A stretch of DNA of 64,000 nt, from NCBI RefSeq assembly GCF_014851395.1, contig NW_024044681.1:2150569-2214568 (forward strand), given 5' to 3'. Position numbers and translations under genes: made by a program. Positions 35,589 to 46,460 of the stretch are shown here, piece by piece. Source of the stretch: Micropterus salmoides. Lineage: Eukaryota; Chordata; Actinopteri; Centrarchiformes; Centrarchidae. How positions within the stretch are numbered: position 1 is the first letter of the stretch; every line of letters starts with the position of its first letter. A model generated the notes under the pieces. The model was not told the DNA's origin, did not search any database, and was given only the letters and a program-made list of their open reading frames with translations.

Positions 35589-36430
35589 GTAGTGATCAAG
35601 CCAGTGTGGATTGGTTCATTTTATATCAAAAAAATTTGGAGATCCCAAATTCTTTCTCTCTCTCTGAGAAAAAGAAAAGGAGGGGGTTTCAGATATCAAC
35701 CCTTAACAGACAAAAACACCCAAAGGAGGAGGTGAAAGGTTTGCTTTCCTTAAGTGCTGTTTTTGGGCAGTTTGATCGTAAAAGCAGCCGAGATAAGATT
35801 CGGTGCCTGACTGTTAAAATGACAAAAAAAACGCTAACAAGAAATTATCTTTCTCCTGAACAGCCTATCAGAACTCTTTTTGAAAGAGGGCAGGAAAACC
35901 TAAACTGCCCCCCCCCCACACGTAACCATGGCAACAGACCTCCCTCTTTGTTAATTACCTCACATCAAAGGATATTCTCCTCTTCACGCCCAGACGTGAA
36001 TTGATGAGAAACTCCAGACGCTGGAGAAAGGACACAGCCCTGAATTCCTATGTGTAAACAAGGAATACTGTCTCCTCAAAACTCCTTGTTTAATTAAATA
36101 ATCTTTAAGTTACTTAACAGGTCTCTCCACTCCATTTGAGTAGTTATGTTACCATGTTGTTGTTGATATTGTTGAAAAGAAGAATCTAAACAAGTTAATT
36201 TTGCAGTGCTCTAATTTTCAGCAAGGATCCCTGACATTTCTTCAGTTTATGTTGTAATCAATGCTTTGTTTCCAACACTTTCTGACACTTCCTTTAGAAA
36301 GGATATGATAAAGTAATGTTATCCTATACTACTTGATTAATTTTCCAGCTCGATTTTAAATGATGTTAAATAATCACTTGCTATCTTCAGTCTCCTCATG
36401 GAACCAGAGCTTCCCCAAGAGGACAAAATA
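35589..36430. other. No gene recognised; one 132-codon frame
   Basis: The plus frame 35606-36004 starts ATG-Asp-Trp, is Lys/Arg/Ser-rich and contains a run of prolines from a C tract at 35909. It begins right at the edge of the 29-bp array and matches no family I know. I treat it as a chance frame. Confidence 0.45.
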
Positions 36431-36643
36431 ATGATAATAATAATAATAATCTTTATTTGTAGAGCACTTTTCAAAAACAAGTTACAAAGTGCTTTAACAC
36501 GTGTAAAGACAATAATACCCAAGAGACAATAATACAAAAACAATACAAGATAAAAGCATGAAAACATTGAAAAGACTAAAATACACGTTTAAGATAAATA
36601 TAAAATTAGTAAAATACAATAAAATAAAAGGGATAAAATAAAG

Positions 36644-37434
36644 TCAAATAAGATCGGGAAAGGCTCTCCTATAAAAGTATGTTTTAAGAAGGGACTTAAA
36701 AGAGTTCACTGACTCAGCCGACCTGATTTCCTCGGGCAGGCTGTTCCAGAGCCTCGGGGCCCTGACAGCAAACGCTCTGTCCCCTTAGTTTTCAGTCGAG
36801 ACTCTGGAACAGACAACAGACCTCTGCCCGAGGATCTCAAGGTACGTGCTGGTGCGTATGGGACTAAAAGGTCAGAAATATAACAAGGCGAGAGGCCATG
36901 AAGAGCTTTAAAAGTGATCAATAGAATTTTAAAGTCAATTCTAAAACATACTGGGAGCCAGTTTAATGAAGCTAAAATAGGAGTAATGTGGTCATATTTC
37001 TTTGTTCTGGTTAAAAGCCTGGCAGCTGAGTTCTGGACAGTCTGGAGTCGATCAATAGATTTTTGGGTTAAACAGGTGAAAAGGCTGTTGCAATAATCCA
37101 GGCGTGATGAGATGAAGGCGTGTAAAATGGTCTCGGTGTCCTTAAAAGTTAACATAGATCGAATTTTAGCTATATTTCTAAGTTGATAAAAACATGATTG
37201 AACAAGCTTTGTGGTGTGCTGCTCGAAATTTAAATTACTATCAAACCAAACACCAAGGTTCTTTGCCACAGGCTTAATGTGATTTACTAGGGAACCAGCA
37301 GATGGCAGTATTTGTTTTGCCATCTGCTGAGACCCGATGACCAGGATTTCTGTTTTGTCTGAGTTCAGTTGGAGGAAATTATTTGACATCCGTTTTTTAA
37401 CTTCACAAAGGCAGTTGTTAAGTGAACTCAGCAT
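36644..37434 (-). pseudogene. LINE ORF2 part 2: thumb and C-terminal region
   Basis: This is the continuation of the reverse transcriptase protein in a different frame. It contains NFLQLNSDKTEILVIG, then LGVWFDSNLNFEQH, ISSRLDYCNSLFTCL, LQTVQNSAARLLTRT and LNWLPVCFRIDFKI, the usual order for the thumb and C-terminal part of fish LINE proteins. A one-base indel near 36785 shifts the frame. The original frame resumes with RAPRLWNSLPEEIRS and SFKSLLKTYFYRRAF and ends at a TGA at 36644-36646. About eight residues seem to be lost at the junction with part 1. Confidence 0.8.
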
Positions 37435-38695
37435 TCCAAGTATATTTGTGTGTCATCAGCATAAATATGAAAAGAAATGCTATATTTATGGATAATATGT
37501 CCAAGGGGAAGCAGATACAAGGAAAACAAAATGGGTCCTAAGACCGACCCCTGAGGCACACCATATTTAACTGGACAGAATGAGGAGACATAGTTGTTTA
37601 CAGACACGCAAAACTTCCTATTTGACAGGTAGGATGAAAACCATTCTAGGGCAGTGCCAGAGATCCCCACCCAGTGCCTCAGTCTGTCTAACATGATGTG
37701 ATCAATGGTGTCAAAAGCAGCGCTAAGGTCCAGGAGTACCAGGACTGAGCACATACCTTCATCAGCAGACATTAAAAGGTCATTGGTGACTTTAAGCAGG
37801 GCAGTCTCAGTGCTGTGGTACTTCCTAAAACCAGACTGAAACATTTCAAATATTTTGTTATTTTCCAGCACAGTGAGCAGCTGTTTGGACACAATTCTTT
37901 CTAGAATCTTTGCAATAAAAGGCAGTTTTGAAATTGGTCTAAAATTATGTGGGAGGGAGGGATCTAAACCAGGTTTCTTTAAAAGTGGGTTCACGCAAGC
38001 CGTTTTAAAATAATCAGGGACACAACCAGTAGATAGGGAGCTGTTGAAAACAGAGATCAAATAGGGCCCAACAGAATCTATTATTTTCAGTAAAAACTTT
38101 GTAGGTATTACATCAAGTGGGCTGGAGGACACTCACATTTGTGATACTGTTTTTAAAAGCTCAGACAAGTCGATGGGATAAAACTGGTTAAAACTCTCTT
38201 GTTGCTGGTGAGGAACCTCTGAGTAAGAGGCCGCGGGGGTAATAGAGGCTCTGATTGACACCACCTTATTGGTAAAATAAGATAAAAACAATTCACAGTC
38301 ATCATTACTTCCAGCTGAGGCACAAGGAGGGGTTGGGTTTACCAGCTGATCCACAGTCTTAAACAGAAACCTGGGATTGTGTTTATGTGTAGTAATGAGT
38401 TCAGAAAAATAGTGTGTTCTCGCATCCTTAACCATTTTATTGTAGTTAATTAATAAATCCTTCAGACTGAGGTAATGGACTTGGAGACTGGATTTTTTCC
38501 ATCTGCGCTCTGCTTTCCTGCATTCCCTTTTTAGGCTGCGAATGCTGTCATTTATCCAGGGTTGCTTACTAGCTCTAGACGTAGGCCTAACCTTTAGAGG
38601 AGCAGTAATATTTAGTGACGACAAGCAGATATGATTGAAGTGATCGACCAGATTGTTGGTGTTGGAATCAGACAGGTGTTGGCTTTGGCTCTGAA
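37428..38695 (-). pseudogene. LINE ORF2 part 1: linker and reverse transcriptase palm
   Basis: The frame reads from about QSQSQHLSDSNTN through KQPWINDSIRSLKREC (linker), meets an in-frame TGA at 38133-38135, and continues as the fingers and palm of a reverse transcriptase: NFRPISKLPFIAKILERIV, LDLSAAFDTIDH (first catalytic Asp), GVPQGSVLGPILFSLY, and YADDTQIYL with the paired catalytic aspartates (about 37452-37463). A stop at 37428-37430 follows directly after the catalytic motif. The catalytic residues are all present. The defect is the stop and a short deletion after the YADD block that shifts the frame. Confidence 0.85.
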
Positions 38696-38700
38696 AGAAA

Positions 38701-39012
38701 CACTTTGTTCATTAAAGATGCGAGAACACACGGATATAAATAAGCATTACATGCCATCGTTCTGAAATGCCGTTTTAATGTATAAATGTCACTCTGTGTT
38801 TACCTGTTCATAATCTGATGCTTCGTGTAACTTGCTTATATTCTCCAAGTAAGAATGTGTAACAGCCAATATTATCCAGGAAATATTGAATAAGTCTGTT
38901 TCATTCTGAAATCCCGGAAATGTGTTTAACTGGTAACCATTCAAATTAAGTAATTGTTTCCCTTTTATCAAATGCTTAAAACTAAGAACGGTATAACCGT
39001 TTGACAATTAAG
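38701..39012. other. No gene recognised
   Basis: Flank of the truncated 5' end of the LINE. I could not find a target-site duplication matching the sequence beyond the LINE tail near 36420. Confidence 0.5.
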
Positions 39013-39620
39013 GTGTGATTGTGGGAAGATATTTGATTACAATATGCACAAATAGGTTTTAGATTAGACATATTAAAAGCTAAAAAGTTAGAAACTAGAA
39101 ACAAGCCCCCGGGGAACCACGCCCCAACAAACAAAAGCAGCGACACACGCTCGCTCGCTCTCTTGGCTCCTCTTCGCTCTTCGGCTTCGGCTGCGTCTCC
39201 CAGCAACGCCCTAAGAATTTCGGCCCGGCTTGCAATAAAACTCTTTTGTTCTTTAAGCCGTCCTAACTGAGAACTGAGGCCGCCGACCAGCAATCCGGCC
39301 GGGAGAAACGACAAGCAGTAAGACTAAAACCCTGCATTCTGTGATCAGTGATGTCCAATAGTTTGTTAATCGATTATCTTCAATCCTTAAAACTCATAGC
39401 CAAATTTAACCGAGTTAATATCGTCTGCTTTCATTAGTTCTCTTTCTCCCTATGAATCAAGTTCTTCCCACAGTAGAACTCCACATTGTCATTGTTTGCC
39501 CCATGTTTGTTAGCCATTGTTTATTTCTTTGATGTATATTTAACTGCATTTATATTCACCTTATTTATCTAATAAATTTCACCGTAATCACAGGAACTGT
39601 TTGTGTGTATTGCTTAACTC
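39013..39620 (+). mobile_element. Possible solo-LTR-like segment
   Basis: A GC-richer block (39100-39320) contains AAGCCCCCGGGGAACCACG, a CGCTCGCTCGCTCTC run, and GGCTTGCAATAAAACTC, a polyadenylation signal placed as in a retroviral-type U3-R region. A second AATAAA lies at 39571, in TAATAAATTTCACCG. No primer-binding site, no partner LTR and no convincing target duplication were found, and no gag/pol/env coding sequence is near. It could equally be another interspersed element with polyadenylation signals. Confidence 0.3.
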
Positions 39621-40165
39621 TAAGTCCCTTTCACGAAGGACTTACTCCTTCGATATGAGATTGACTGATTGATTTAAGATAATTGAGCGATTATTAACTA
39701 ACTGATCGCTTGTTAATAATTGTATGATTATAAAAAAAATTTAGATTTTGATGCCCTTTGCTGTTATGACAAAAAAGAGGATTTTCAAACACAGACAAAA
39801 AAAACAGTATGGGCCAAGATTTAAAGAGGGAAGGAGCCCACAGCGGGAATGTTAAATCTCGCAGAGATTCCTTGTGTCCTCATTGTGTCCTCAGTATCAT
39901 GACTGAAGCTGATGGTGCCCTCGCTGACCTTTGCCCCTTTGGCATGTGACTAGGGTTGAGCTCACCTGGCAGTTTTCCCTGACGTCCCACTGATCTCAGC
40001 TGACTGTTTAAAACGCTCCGAAGGAAACAAGAAATACAAACGATGAAACTGAGTCTGTGATTGTTTGGCTCAGGCCGCTCACCTCCACGTATGACCTACT
40101 TTTACATTTTCCCTGGCAGCAGCTTATCTGTGACTCAGAAACCGGTTGGTGAAATGTATAAGAGG
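39621..40165. other. No gene recognised
   Basis: Only short AT-rich and GATTGATTGATT-like stretches are visible (39660-39700). Confidence 0.5.
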
Positions 40166-40572
40166 TAGGGCTGCACTATATATCGCCAGAGCATCGTCAT
40201 CGCAATGTGCTCTTGCGCAATAGTCACATTGCGCAACAATGCAAATTCATACTAACCACTTCAACTTTTTTGCTGCTTGATAGAAAAGGAAAACTTGGAA
40301 AGTTAATTTTCAATGTCTAATCTACAAGAGAAGTTTGTCTGAGTAATTTAAGAGTTCTTGTAACTAGTGAGTGACGAGGAGGCACTGCATGCACAGTGAA
40401 CCAGCAATCCCAATATTATTGTTGATCAGTTGATCAATTCTTTTAGGATGCTTAATTATATTTATATAGAGAACTGAAGTAATCTGGTGAAACTTCCTGT
40501 ATTTTTTCATATCGCAATATATATCGCTGAAAAGAAAAATATTGCAATGTTAGTTTTTTCCAATATCGTGCG
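40166..40572. mobile_element. hAT-like MITE with GGGCTGCAC / CGATATCG-type ends, right end damaged
   Basis: The left end reads TAGGGCTGCACTATATATCG and CATCGCAATGTG. The right part reads ATCGCAATATATATCGC and CCAATATCGTGC, the inverse wording, but breaks off before the expected AGCCCTA. A fragment with the same right-end wording (CCCCAAATCGTTCAGCCC) lies at 51805-51885. No ORF. Confidence 0.55.
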
Positions 40573-40769
40573 TTAACTCAAATATGACAGCAGGAGTAGA
40601 ACTGGAAATTTAAACCTCTTTAATCACACTTTTGTTCATAGAAATCAAACAAAATGCAATTATATATTGTGATACACACAGCTCTGTAGACTTGATAGCA
40701 AAATAAAACTACTGAACGATAAATCTGCCAAGCTGATTTTAGTTTATCGGAGATATATCAGCATCAGCA

Positions 40770-41053
40770 CAGTGGTTCTCAGAGTGCGGTCTGGGGACCC
40801 CTAGGGGCCCTAGAGGGAGGTTCCAGGGTGTCCCCAGCAAAAAGGGGAATCATTTATTTTAACTATAATTCCATTCATAAATAACCCAATGACAGAACAT
40901 ATTACTATTTTGATCACACTTTTAATAAAACATCTAAAAGCCAACATCCTATCAGATAGGTGATCCTGGGACAAAATCGTATCAGATGGGGGTCCGTCGT
41001 CTAAATGGTCTCAGTTTAGGGGTCCTTAACATGAAAAAGTTTGAGAACCACTG
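40770..41053. mobile_element. hAT-like MITE with CAGTGGTTCTCA inverted ends
   Basis: The left end is CAGTGGTTCTCAGAGTG. The right end is the inverse, TTGAGAACCACTG. The element is 284 bp with no ORF. CAGTGGTTCTCA-type ends are typical of hAT non-autonomous elements, which make 8-bp target duplications. The flanking octamers (CATCAGCA and GCTTAAGA) do not match, so this is either an old insertion or an imprecise border. Two smaller pieces of related sequence lie at 2645-2665 and 26767-26856. Confidence 0.75.
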
Positions 41054-41189
41054 GCTTAAGAAACATATTTAACGATCCTTAATCAACATCAACAGCATTA
41101 TAAATTCAAAATAATACAGAGGTTTACATCACATCCCCATTTCATGTCTTGCAGAATGATTATATAGACAACACACAAAGCATACATTA

Positions 41190-41209
41190 TATGTGTGTGT
41201 GTGTGTGTA
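41190..41209. repeat. TG microsatellite
   Basis: About ten TG units lie just left of the Tc1-like fragment. Confidence 0.9.
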
Positions 41210-41231
41210 TTCGTACACAACAAAGCTATAA

Positions 41232-41728
41232 ACATTTTGGAGTAGCCTTTTATTGTGGCCAGCCTAAGGCCTTTTATTGTGGCCAGCCTAAGGCCTTTTA
41301 TTGTGGCCAGCCTAAGGCAACACGCCACAGGCCACAATCAACAACCTGATCAACTCTATGTAAAGTAGATGTGTTGCACTGCGTGAGGCAAATGGCGGTC
41401 ACACCCGATATTGACTGGTTTCCAGACCCCCACAATACAGGGAAACTGGACATTTTGGAGTGGCCTTTTATTGTGGCCAGCCTGAGGCACACATGTGCAA
41501 TCCCCATGCTGTCTGATCAGCATCTTGATATGCCACACCTGTGAGGTGGATGGATTATCTCGGCAAAGGAGAAGCGCTCACTAACACAGATTTTTGACAG
41601 ATTTGTGAACCGTTTGAGAGAAACAGGCCTTTTTTGTACAGAGAGAGAAAGTCTTAGATCTTTGAGTTCAGCTCATGATGAATGGGGGCAAAAACAAAAG
41701 TGTTGCGTTTATAATTATGTTCTGTGTA
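41232..41728 (+). mobile_element. Tc1-like element, 5'-truncated, with 24-bp triplication
   Basis: From 41325 on this matches the 3' half of the element at 49552-50508 almost base for base, through CAATCAACAACCTGATCAAC, CGGTCACACCCGATATTGAC and the right terminal repeat ending CTGTGTA. The 5' half is replaced by three tandem copies of a 24-bp piece of the terminal repeat (GGCCTTTTATTGTGGCC plus AGCCTAA). No transposase sequence is left. The right end is followed by a TA microsatellite, as expected for a TA target. Confidence 0.8.
41246..41317 (+). repeat. Three tandem 24-bp copies from a Tc1 terminal repeat
   Basis: GGCCTTTTATTGTGGCC followed by AGCCTAA occurs three times head to tail. The same sequence occurs once, further right, inside the true right terminal repeat (41462). 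In all plus and minus frames it yields an 8-residue repeat by chance. Confidence 0.9.
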
Positions 41729-42309
41729 TATATATATATATAAAGCAAGAGAAACAAATTCTTTAACCAAACCTTCACCGTTAGCGGTTTCAGTGGACTG
41801 ATGTCTTATACATATATAATATATACATATATTTTTGAAAAGAGATATTTTTATCCTTTGTTTAAAAAAATTCTGTCCAACCGATCTTCATTTTACAAAA
41901 CATTTACAAGTCCCCAGAACCGCTGCTGTCTTAGTATAAATGCAGAGTGTGTGGTCCTGCGTCCTGACTGAACTGTCTGGTGTGTGCGTTCTTAAGAATA
42001 AAATATTAAAAATTGATTAATTCTCTCATTCTCCATGTGGTGTCCCACATTTTTAAAATAAGTTTGTCTCTTGAGCACCAAACACAATTAGACGTATTAG
42101 TACTAACCAAATGTAAATAAACTGGTAGTCCACTATTGTTGTTGTTGCTGTTGTTTCAGGCACATGTTCATTACACAAAGAACCAATGGGCATGCGGACA
42201 CACGGATGCGCAGAAACCAGAAGATCTTTTTAGATGACGTTTAAGGAATAAGGGTTAGAGTCCCTAGAGGATAGAGTGGGAGATGGGGTAAGCTGAGAGA
42301 CCTGCCTGT
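41729..42309. other. No gene recognised
   Basis: A TA microsatellite abuts the Tc1 end and TATATAATATATACATATAT lies at 41811. Nothing coding is seen. Confidence 0.5.
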
Positions 42310-42436
42310 TTTTATTTTCTATTTAATTCTTTGAAAACTTTTTTATATTTCCCTGTTACTTTAATGTTTTATATAAAGCACTTTGAATTAACTTGTGGTT
42401 GAAATGTGCTATACAAATAAACTTGCCTTGCCTTAA
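42310..42436 (+). mobile_element. LINE/SINE 3' tail fragment
   Basis: The wording AAAGCACTTTGAATTAAC, GAAATGTGCTATACAAA and TAAACTTGCCTTGCCTT is the 3' end shared by a widespread class of fish LINEs and their partner SINEs. Related sequence ends the LINE at 36.4 kb (GTGCTCTACAAATAAAG). No coding part is attached. Confidence 0.65.
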
Positions 42437-43110
42437 AAAATTCACATTTCAGTCACCCAAACATTGTAGGAGAGAACATTTTCAAAAATGTCTGTATACG
42501 TGTGAACAAGAGTAACTTAAAAAGTGTATGTTCCTTTTAAACTTTGCACCTTTGCTTTACTGTAAAACCTTACCTCGCCAGGCGTCTAAAAAGATGACTC
42601 TGATTATGAACCTCTGATCTGGAGGAAGGAATCAGCTTTTGGATAAACTTTAACATGTGACTTTCTCCAGTGAAACTTCACCCACAGACACGGAGATGCT
42701 TAACGAGTGAAAAGGGTGAAACTCTGATGTTGTGGGATGTGATTCAGAGATTGTGAGTGCAGCTTTTGGCTCTCTGAGACGCTCTGTGAGGCTGCATGCA
42801 TCAATGTATTTACTGTTCTCCTATGTCAGTTTGGAACAGCGAGGCCACCAGCGACTCGCCAATTTACTGACATCACCGGCTAAATAATACCACTTATGAG
42901 AATACAAGCCCCGCCCTGAAGCTGGAGCCGGCTTCCCTGAGCTTAATTTAGCCCTGAATCACTGCAGCCATTATGAAAACCTCTCAAAAGTGTATTCATG
43001 CCTCGCTCCCCTCCAGCATCTTACCTCCTTTTTCCACACGACTCCTCACTTCACTTCACTGCTGAGTCCACACATCAGCAGACGGCGAGGAGGCCTCTGC
43101 ATTGTGTTTT
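42437..43110. other. No gene recognised
   Basis: Nothing coding or repetitive is recognised. Confidence 0.5.
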
Positions 43111-43570
43111 CATCAGTGGTGGAAGGTAACGAAGTGCACTTACTCAAGTACTGTACATAAGTAGAAATGTAAGGTACTTTTTTACTTCTACTGCACCACA
43201 TCTCAGAGGGAAATACTTTTTTACTTCACTGCATTTATAAGTTAAGAGTTTACATTAAAACATATGAGAAGCACATTAAAAAAATGAACTTTCTGCGGAT
43301 TAAAGCAGTGGTTCCTGACTAGTGGTGGACAGTAATTAAGTACTTTTACTCAATTACTGTACTTAAGTACAAATTTTAGGTACCTGTGCTTGAGTATTTT
43401 CTTTTCATGCCACTTTGTAATTCTACTCCACCACACATCAGAGGGAAATATTGTACTTTTTACTTTACTTCATTTATCTGACAGCTGCTACTTTACTAAT
43501 AAAGATTTTTACACACTTAAAAAAACAAATAACAAAAAATATGATGTTTTGTTAAAATTTAAACTCCACA
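43111..43570 (+). repeat. Interspersed repeat family T, two tandem-oriented copies
   Basis: Copy one starts CAGTGGTGGAAGGTAACG at 43116 and copy two starts AGTGGTGGACAGTAATTAAG at about 43321. Both continue through TTACTCAA(G/T)TACTGTAC, TACTTC/TTCTACT...CACCACA and TCAGAGGGAAATA. The repeat is non-coding and rich in AGTAC words. Further copies lie at 13.5, 44.8 (inverted), 49.5/50.5, 53.7, 55.8, 56.1 and 57.6 kb. Confidence 0.65.
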
Positions 43571-43599
43571 GTAAGTACAACTAAAACGAAGAGTCATTT

Positions 43600-43735
43600 G
43601 ACAGAAAATTAATTATTATTAATTAACTATTTTGATTGATTAAGTCATTTTTCAAGTCGGCCAAACAATCAGTGTATTGATGGAGGAAATAATCAGCAGA
43701 TTGATCCAGAATGAATAGAATCATCAGCTGCAGTC
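43600..43735 (+). repeat. Diverged GATTAAT-rich repeat piece
   Basis: The wording TTTTGATTGATTAAGTC, GGAGGAAATAATCAGC and AGATTGATCCAGAATG ending in GCTGCAGTCTGA resembles 50935-51010 and the end at 4196-4262. In the first two cases it follows family T at a similar distance, so it may be part of the same composite repeat. Confidence 0.5.
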
Positions 43736-44280
43736 TGAAACTGACTCATTTTGCATTTGAGTCAATGGAGCGCAGCCATGAAAGTGTCGGACCTCAGTTA
43801 GAGCGAGGCCTATACTGCGCTGTGATTGGCCAGCCGTGTGTTCGGGGTGTAGCATAGCCTCTTGCTGTTGAGACTGAGCCCCAGCGTCACCGGTGTTGTG
43901 CTGACTTGTCCACACCTCGCGGGACGTTCGGATCATTTATCACCATTGACGAACCACACACTTATTATTATATCGTTTTAAAACAGTAGTTTTTCTGGAG
44001 GAACTGCGACATGCATGAAGCTTTTGGCACAACTGCGGTTAATGTCAGGTGATCAGAGAGAAAATGCTCAACAACAAGCCTCAGTTTAGCTGGACATGTA
44101 CAGTGTTAGTTGCACTGACTACTAAACAGAGACTGCGGCTCTGCAGCTTCTCAAGATTAAAATGGAAAACCGTGTGTAACCCCCCCGCCGCCCGCAATCA
44201 CCGCCACACAGACACGAGATCAGACTATCAGTCAACTGTAGGAGTGACTTGACAGTTCTGATCTGACTATGTAAATCCTT
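43736..44280. other. No gene recognised
   Basis: Short opposed ORFs only. A C-rich run lies at 44179-44190. Confidence 0.5.
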
Positions 44281-44683
44281 AGGGCCCGTGTCCACCAAAG
44301 TGTTTTTTACCAGCTGAAAACGCCAGCTGCTGTACTGAAAACGCCGAGCTGGGAGCGCTAGGGTGCGCTTTGGAGGCGCAGCATTTGTTTTTTTAACGAG
44401 ACGCTGTGGTTGCTATGATGCACTGAAAGTAAAAATGTCACCACAAAGTGCGTAGGCCTACTTGCTCTGTATGAAGAGAAGGCTGAAACATGAGAGGACA
44501 GACTCTCGGTACGTGGGAAACACCTCGGCGAGTAGGCACATCGTTTCGTTCAAGATCGGATGTGCTAGGTGCGGTGTTTGTCTCGCCCCTCCTGCATTGT
44601 GCAAAAAATGTGCCGCTCCCATTGGAGTGAATTGATAAAAGATGCTGGCGTCAGAAAAAAACGCTTTCGTGGACACGGGCCCT
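44281..44683. mobile_element. 403-bp MITE with GGGCCCGTGTCCAC inverted ends
   Basis: The left end is AGGGCCCGTGTCCACCAAAG, followed by TGTTTTTT. The right end is the inverse, AGGGCCCGTGTCCACGAAAG, followed by CGTTTTTTTCTGACGCC. The terminal repeats match over about 27 bases with two changes. The interior includes ACGCC and GCGC words and no transposase ORF. A target duplication is short or absent (CTT on the left, TTG on the right). It looks comparatively young because the ends are so well preserved. Confidence 0.8.
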
Positions 44684-44744
44684 TTGCTGGGGACAGAGGA
44701 CATATAATCGTACAACAGGGACATTTTACTGTTTTAATACTCAC

Positions 44745-45064
44745 ATACTTTTACTGAAGGAACATTTTCAATACAGGACTTTTACTTATTAGTAATTAGT
44801 ATGAGTATTTTAAAGTGTGGTAATAGTACCATTACTGCAGTAAAGGATCACTATAGATCCATGATATTCAGTATTTTCTGTTTTATTTTACTTCTCTTAA
44901 ACATGTTTAAAGTTAATGCACGCTAATATTTAATTTAACCACATGCATTACTAATTGTGTGCGTGATTTATTAATTCATAGATCTCCTCTACAGGTTAAG
45001 TAGTTTCTCTGAAACCAGGTTTTGTGCCGTAGTCGCCTTCCAAACTTGGCAAAATTTGAATCTA
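44745..45064 (-). repeat. Interspersed repeat family T with long right arm, inverted copy
   Basis: On the minus strand this matches 55772-56048 through GATCCTTTACTGCAGTAA, GGCGA(A/G)TACGGCACAAA, CTGGTTTCAGAGAAA, CTGTAGAGGAGATCTATG, AATTAATAAATCA, and AGAAAATACTGAATATC. This shows the family extends some 200 bp beyond the AGTACT-rich core. The 88-codon ORFs near here are not real genes. Confidence 0.7.
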
Positions 45065-45880
45065 TTCTCTGTGATTTTTTTTTGAAGTCCAGCAGTAAAA
45101 GTGTGAGTAGGAAGCACGTAGAAACATGAAACATGCAGCGTCTGTGACGTCACAGATGTGTTTTAGTTTCACTGCTCTCCAGAAAACATCTGTCTACTTT
45201 GCATTTTCTGCTACTCTGTCTGGAAATGTTGCTGTCGTTTATTAAAGAGGACTAATTAACACAAAGAGCACGGCACCTAAACGAGCTTACGGTTCAGGTC
45301 GATCACACACGGCGAAGGTGACTCAGGCTGTTTCTCAACAGCATGACGGAGACAGACCACACAGGCTGAGAGACGTCTAAAGAGAGCAGAGAAGAAGAAT
45401 TTCAGACATCTCTCATCCCGCTGATGGAAAGTCGGGCCAGTCAGAGGAAGAGGATGAGCGTTAAAAAATAGAAAGTATGAAGGAAGCTGTGTTTAAATAC
45501 CAGAGTATATATGTGTGTGTGTTTACGGTGGTGTGAGTCAGTTAGGATGTCACTCAGACTCATCAGGAGGTGGAAGAAGAACCAGACAGTCTCTTTTCCT
45601 GCCTTCCTTTTCTTATTCAACTGATGTGAAAAACTGGAGATACAAGGTTTTCCCCCAATGGTAAAACTAAACTCTGCTGCACAGTAAATACTTTTGCTTT
45701 GGCTTCGAGACGACGTTTTACCTTTAATACTTGTCTGCTGCCATGTGGTTAAAGCAGGAATGTTGTTGATGTCGGGTTCAGACTCCACAGCGACTGTCTG
45801 GTAACAGTCGCTGTGTCACATGATGGATTACAGAGTCATATATTCTCGCTGTGACTTGGCCGAGAGACGTGACAGACTAC
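45065..45880. other. No gene recognised
   Basis: A GT microsatellite lies at about 45508-45524. The 115-codon minus frame at 45441-45788 has a hydrophobic C-terminal stretch but no family resemblance. Confidence 0.5.
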
Positions 45881-46460
45881 ACGTCCAGCAGCAACCTTAG
45901 TCAGGCTGAAGCTCCTTAAACCTGCGTCCTCTCCAGCAGCCAGCAGGGGGCGACTCCAGCGGCTTCTCAGCTGATTTATTCCCTCAGTAAACACTTTCCT
46001 GATGAGTTTCTGGTCTCAGTCGCTAGTTTCAAGTCTTCTTCAACACAGCATGATGTTCATTTAGTAAATTATGGTCCCATTTAGAGGAACAGAGACCAGG
46101 AAGCAGGGGAGGCTTTAGGGCGGGGCTACAAGCTGATTGACTAGTCGCTACCATGGCAACCTGTCAATCAGGATAGAGGCTGTTGAAAAACGTTTTTAGG
46201 AGTTTATTTTTATGTTAAGTACATTTTGTTTTAAGCGTTTTTGTTGCTAGCCAAAATTAATATCACAGCAAATGTAAATTATTTATTAACCAAGCTAGCA
46301 AGCTCCATCCTCTTATCCAAATATGGTCACATCTGGTTCCAAAAAAACAAGATGGCGACGGCCAAAATGCAAAAATCGAGGCGTCAAAACGGTAGTCCAC
46401 AAACAAATGGCGGACGTCATGGCGGCTGTGTCCGCTTTGTTTACACAGTCTGTGCTACGC
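45881..46460 (+). repeat. Interspersed repeat family F
   Basis: The wording CAGCCAGCAGGGGGCGACTC, AGGCTTTAGGGCGGGGC, GCTACCATGGCAACCTGTC, then GGTCACATCTGGTTCC and AACAAGATGGCGACGG is a combination I recognise as a high-copy fish repeat. The Lys/Arg-rich frames across AAGATGGCGACGG are fortuitous. No matching second copy is in the window. Confidence 0.5.

Larger units (their letters stand above)
36432..38700 (-). mobile_element. 5'-truncated LINE of the CR1/L2/Rex1 group
   Basis: On the minus strand the element begins inside the linker between endonuclease and reverse transcriptase (about 38700), carries a complete reverse transcriptase region, and ends with a 3' UTR, CACTTTGTAACTTG, GTGCTCTACAAATAAAG and a (TTA)n tail (36432-36452 on the plus strand). 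The endonuclease is missing, as is usual for LINE copies whose reverse transcription stopped early. The reading frame is broken by one in-frame TGA and two frameshifts, so the copy cannot make active protein. Assignment within CR1/L2/Rex1 is from motif wording. The YADD motif and the trinucleotide tail fit L2-like or Rex1-like fish LINEs. Confidence 0.85.

Noticed and set aside
35606..36004. 132-codon ORF next to the 29-bp array
   Set aside because: Low-complexity Lys/Ser/Arg composition, with the frame crossing a poly-C run. I see no domain.
39982..40120. Possible exon in a GC-moderate stretch
   Set aside because: No open frame of useful length and no family resemblance.
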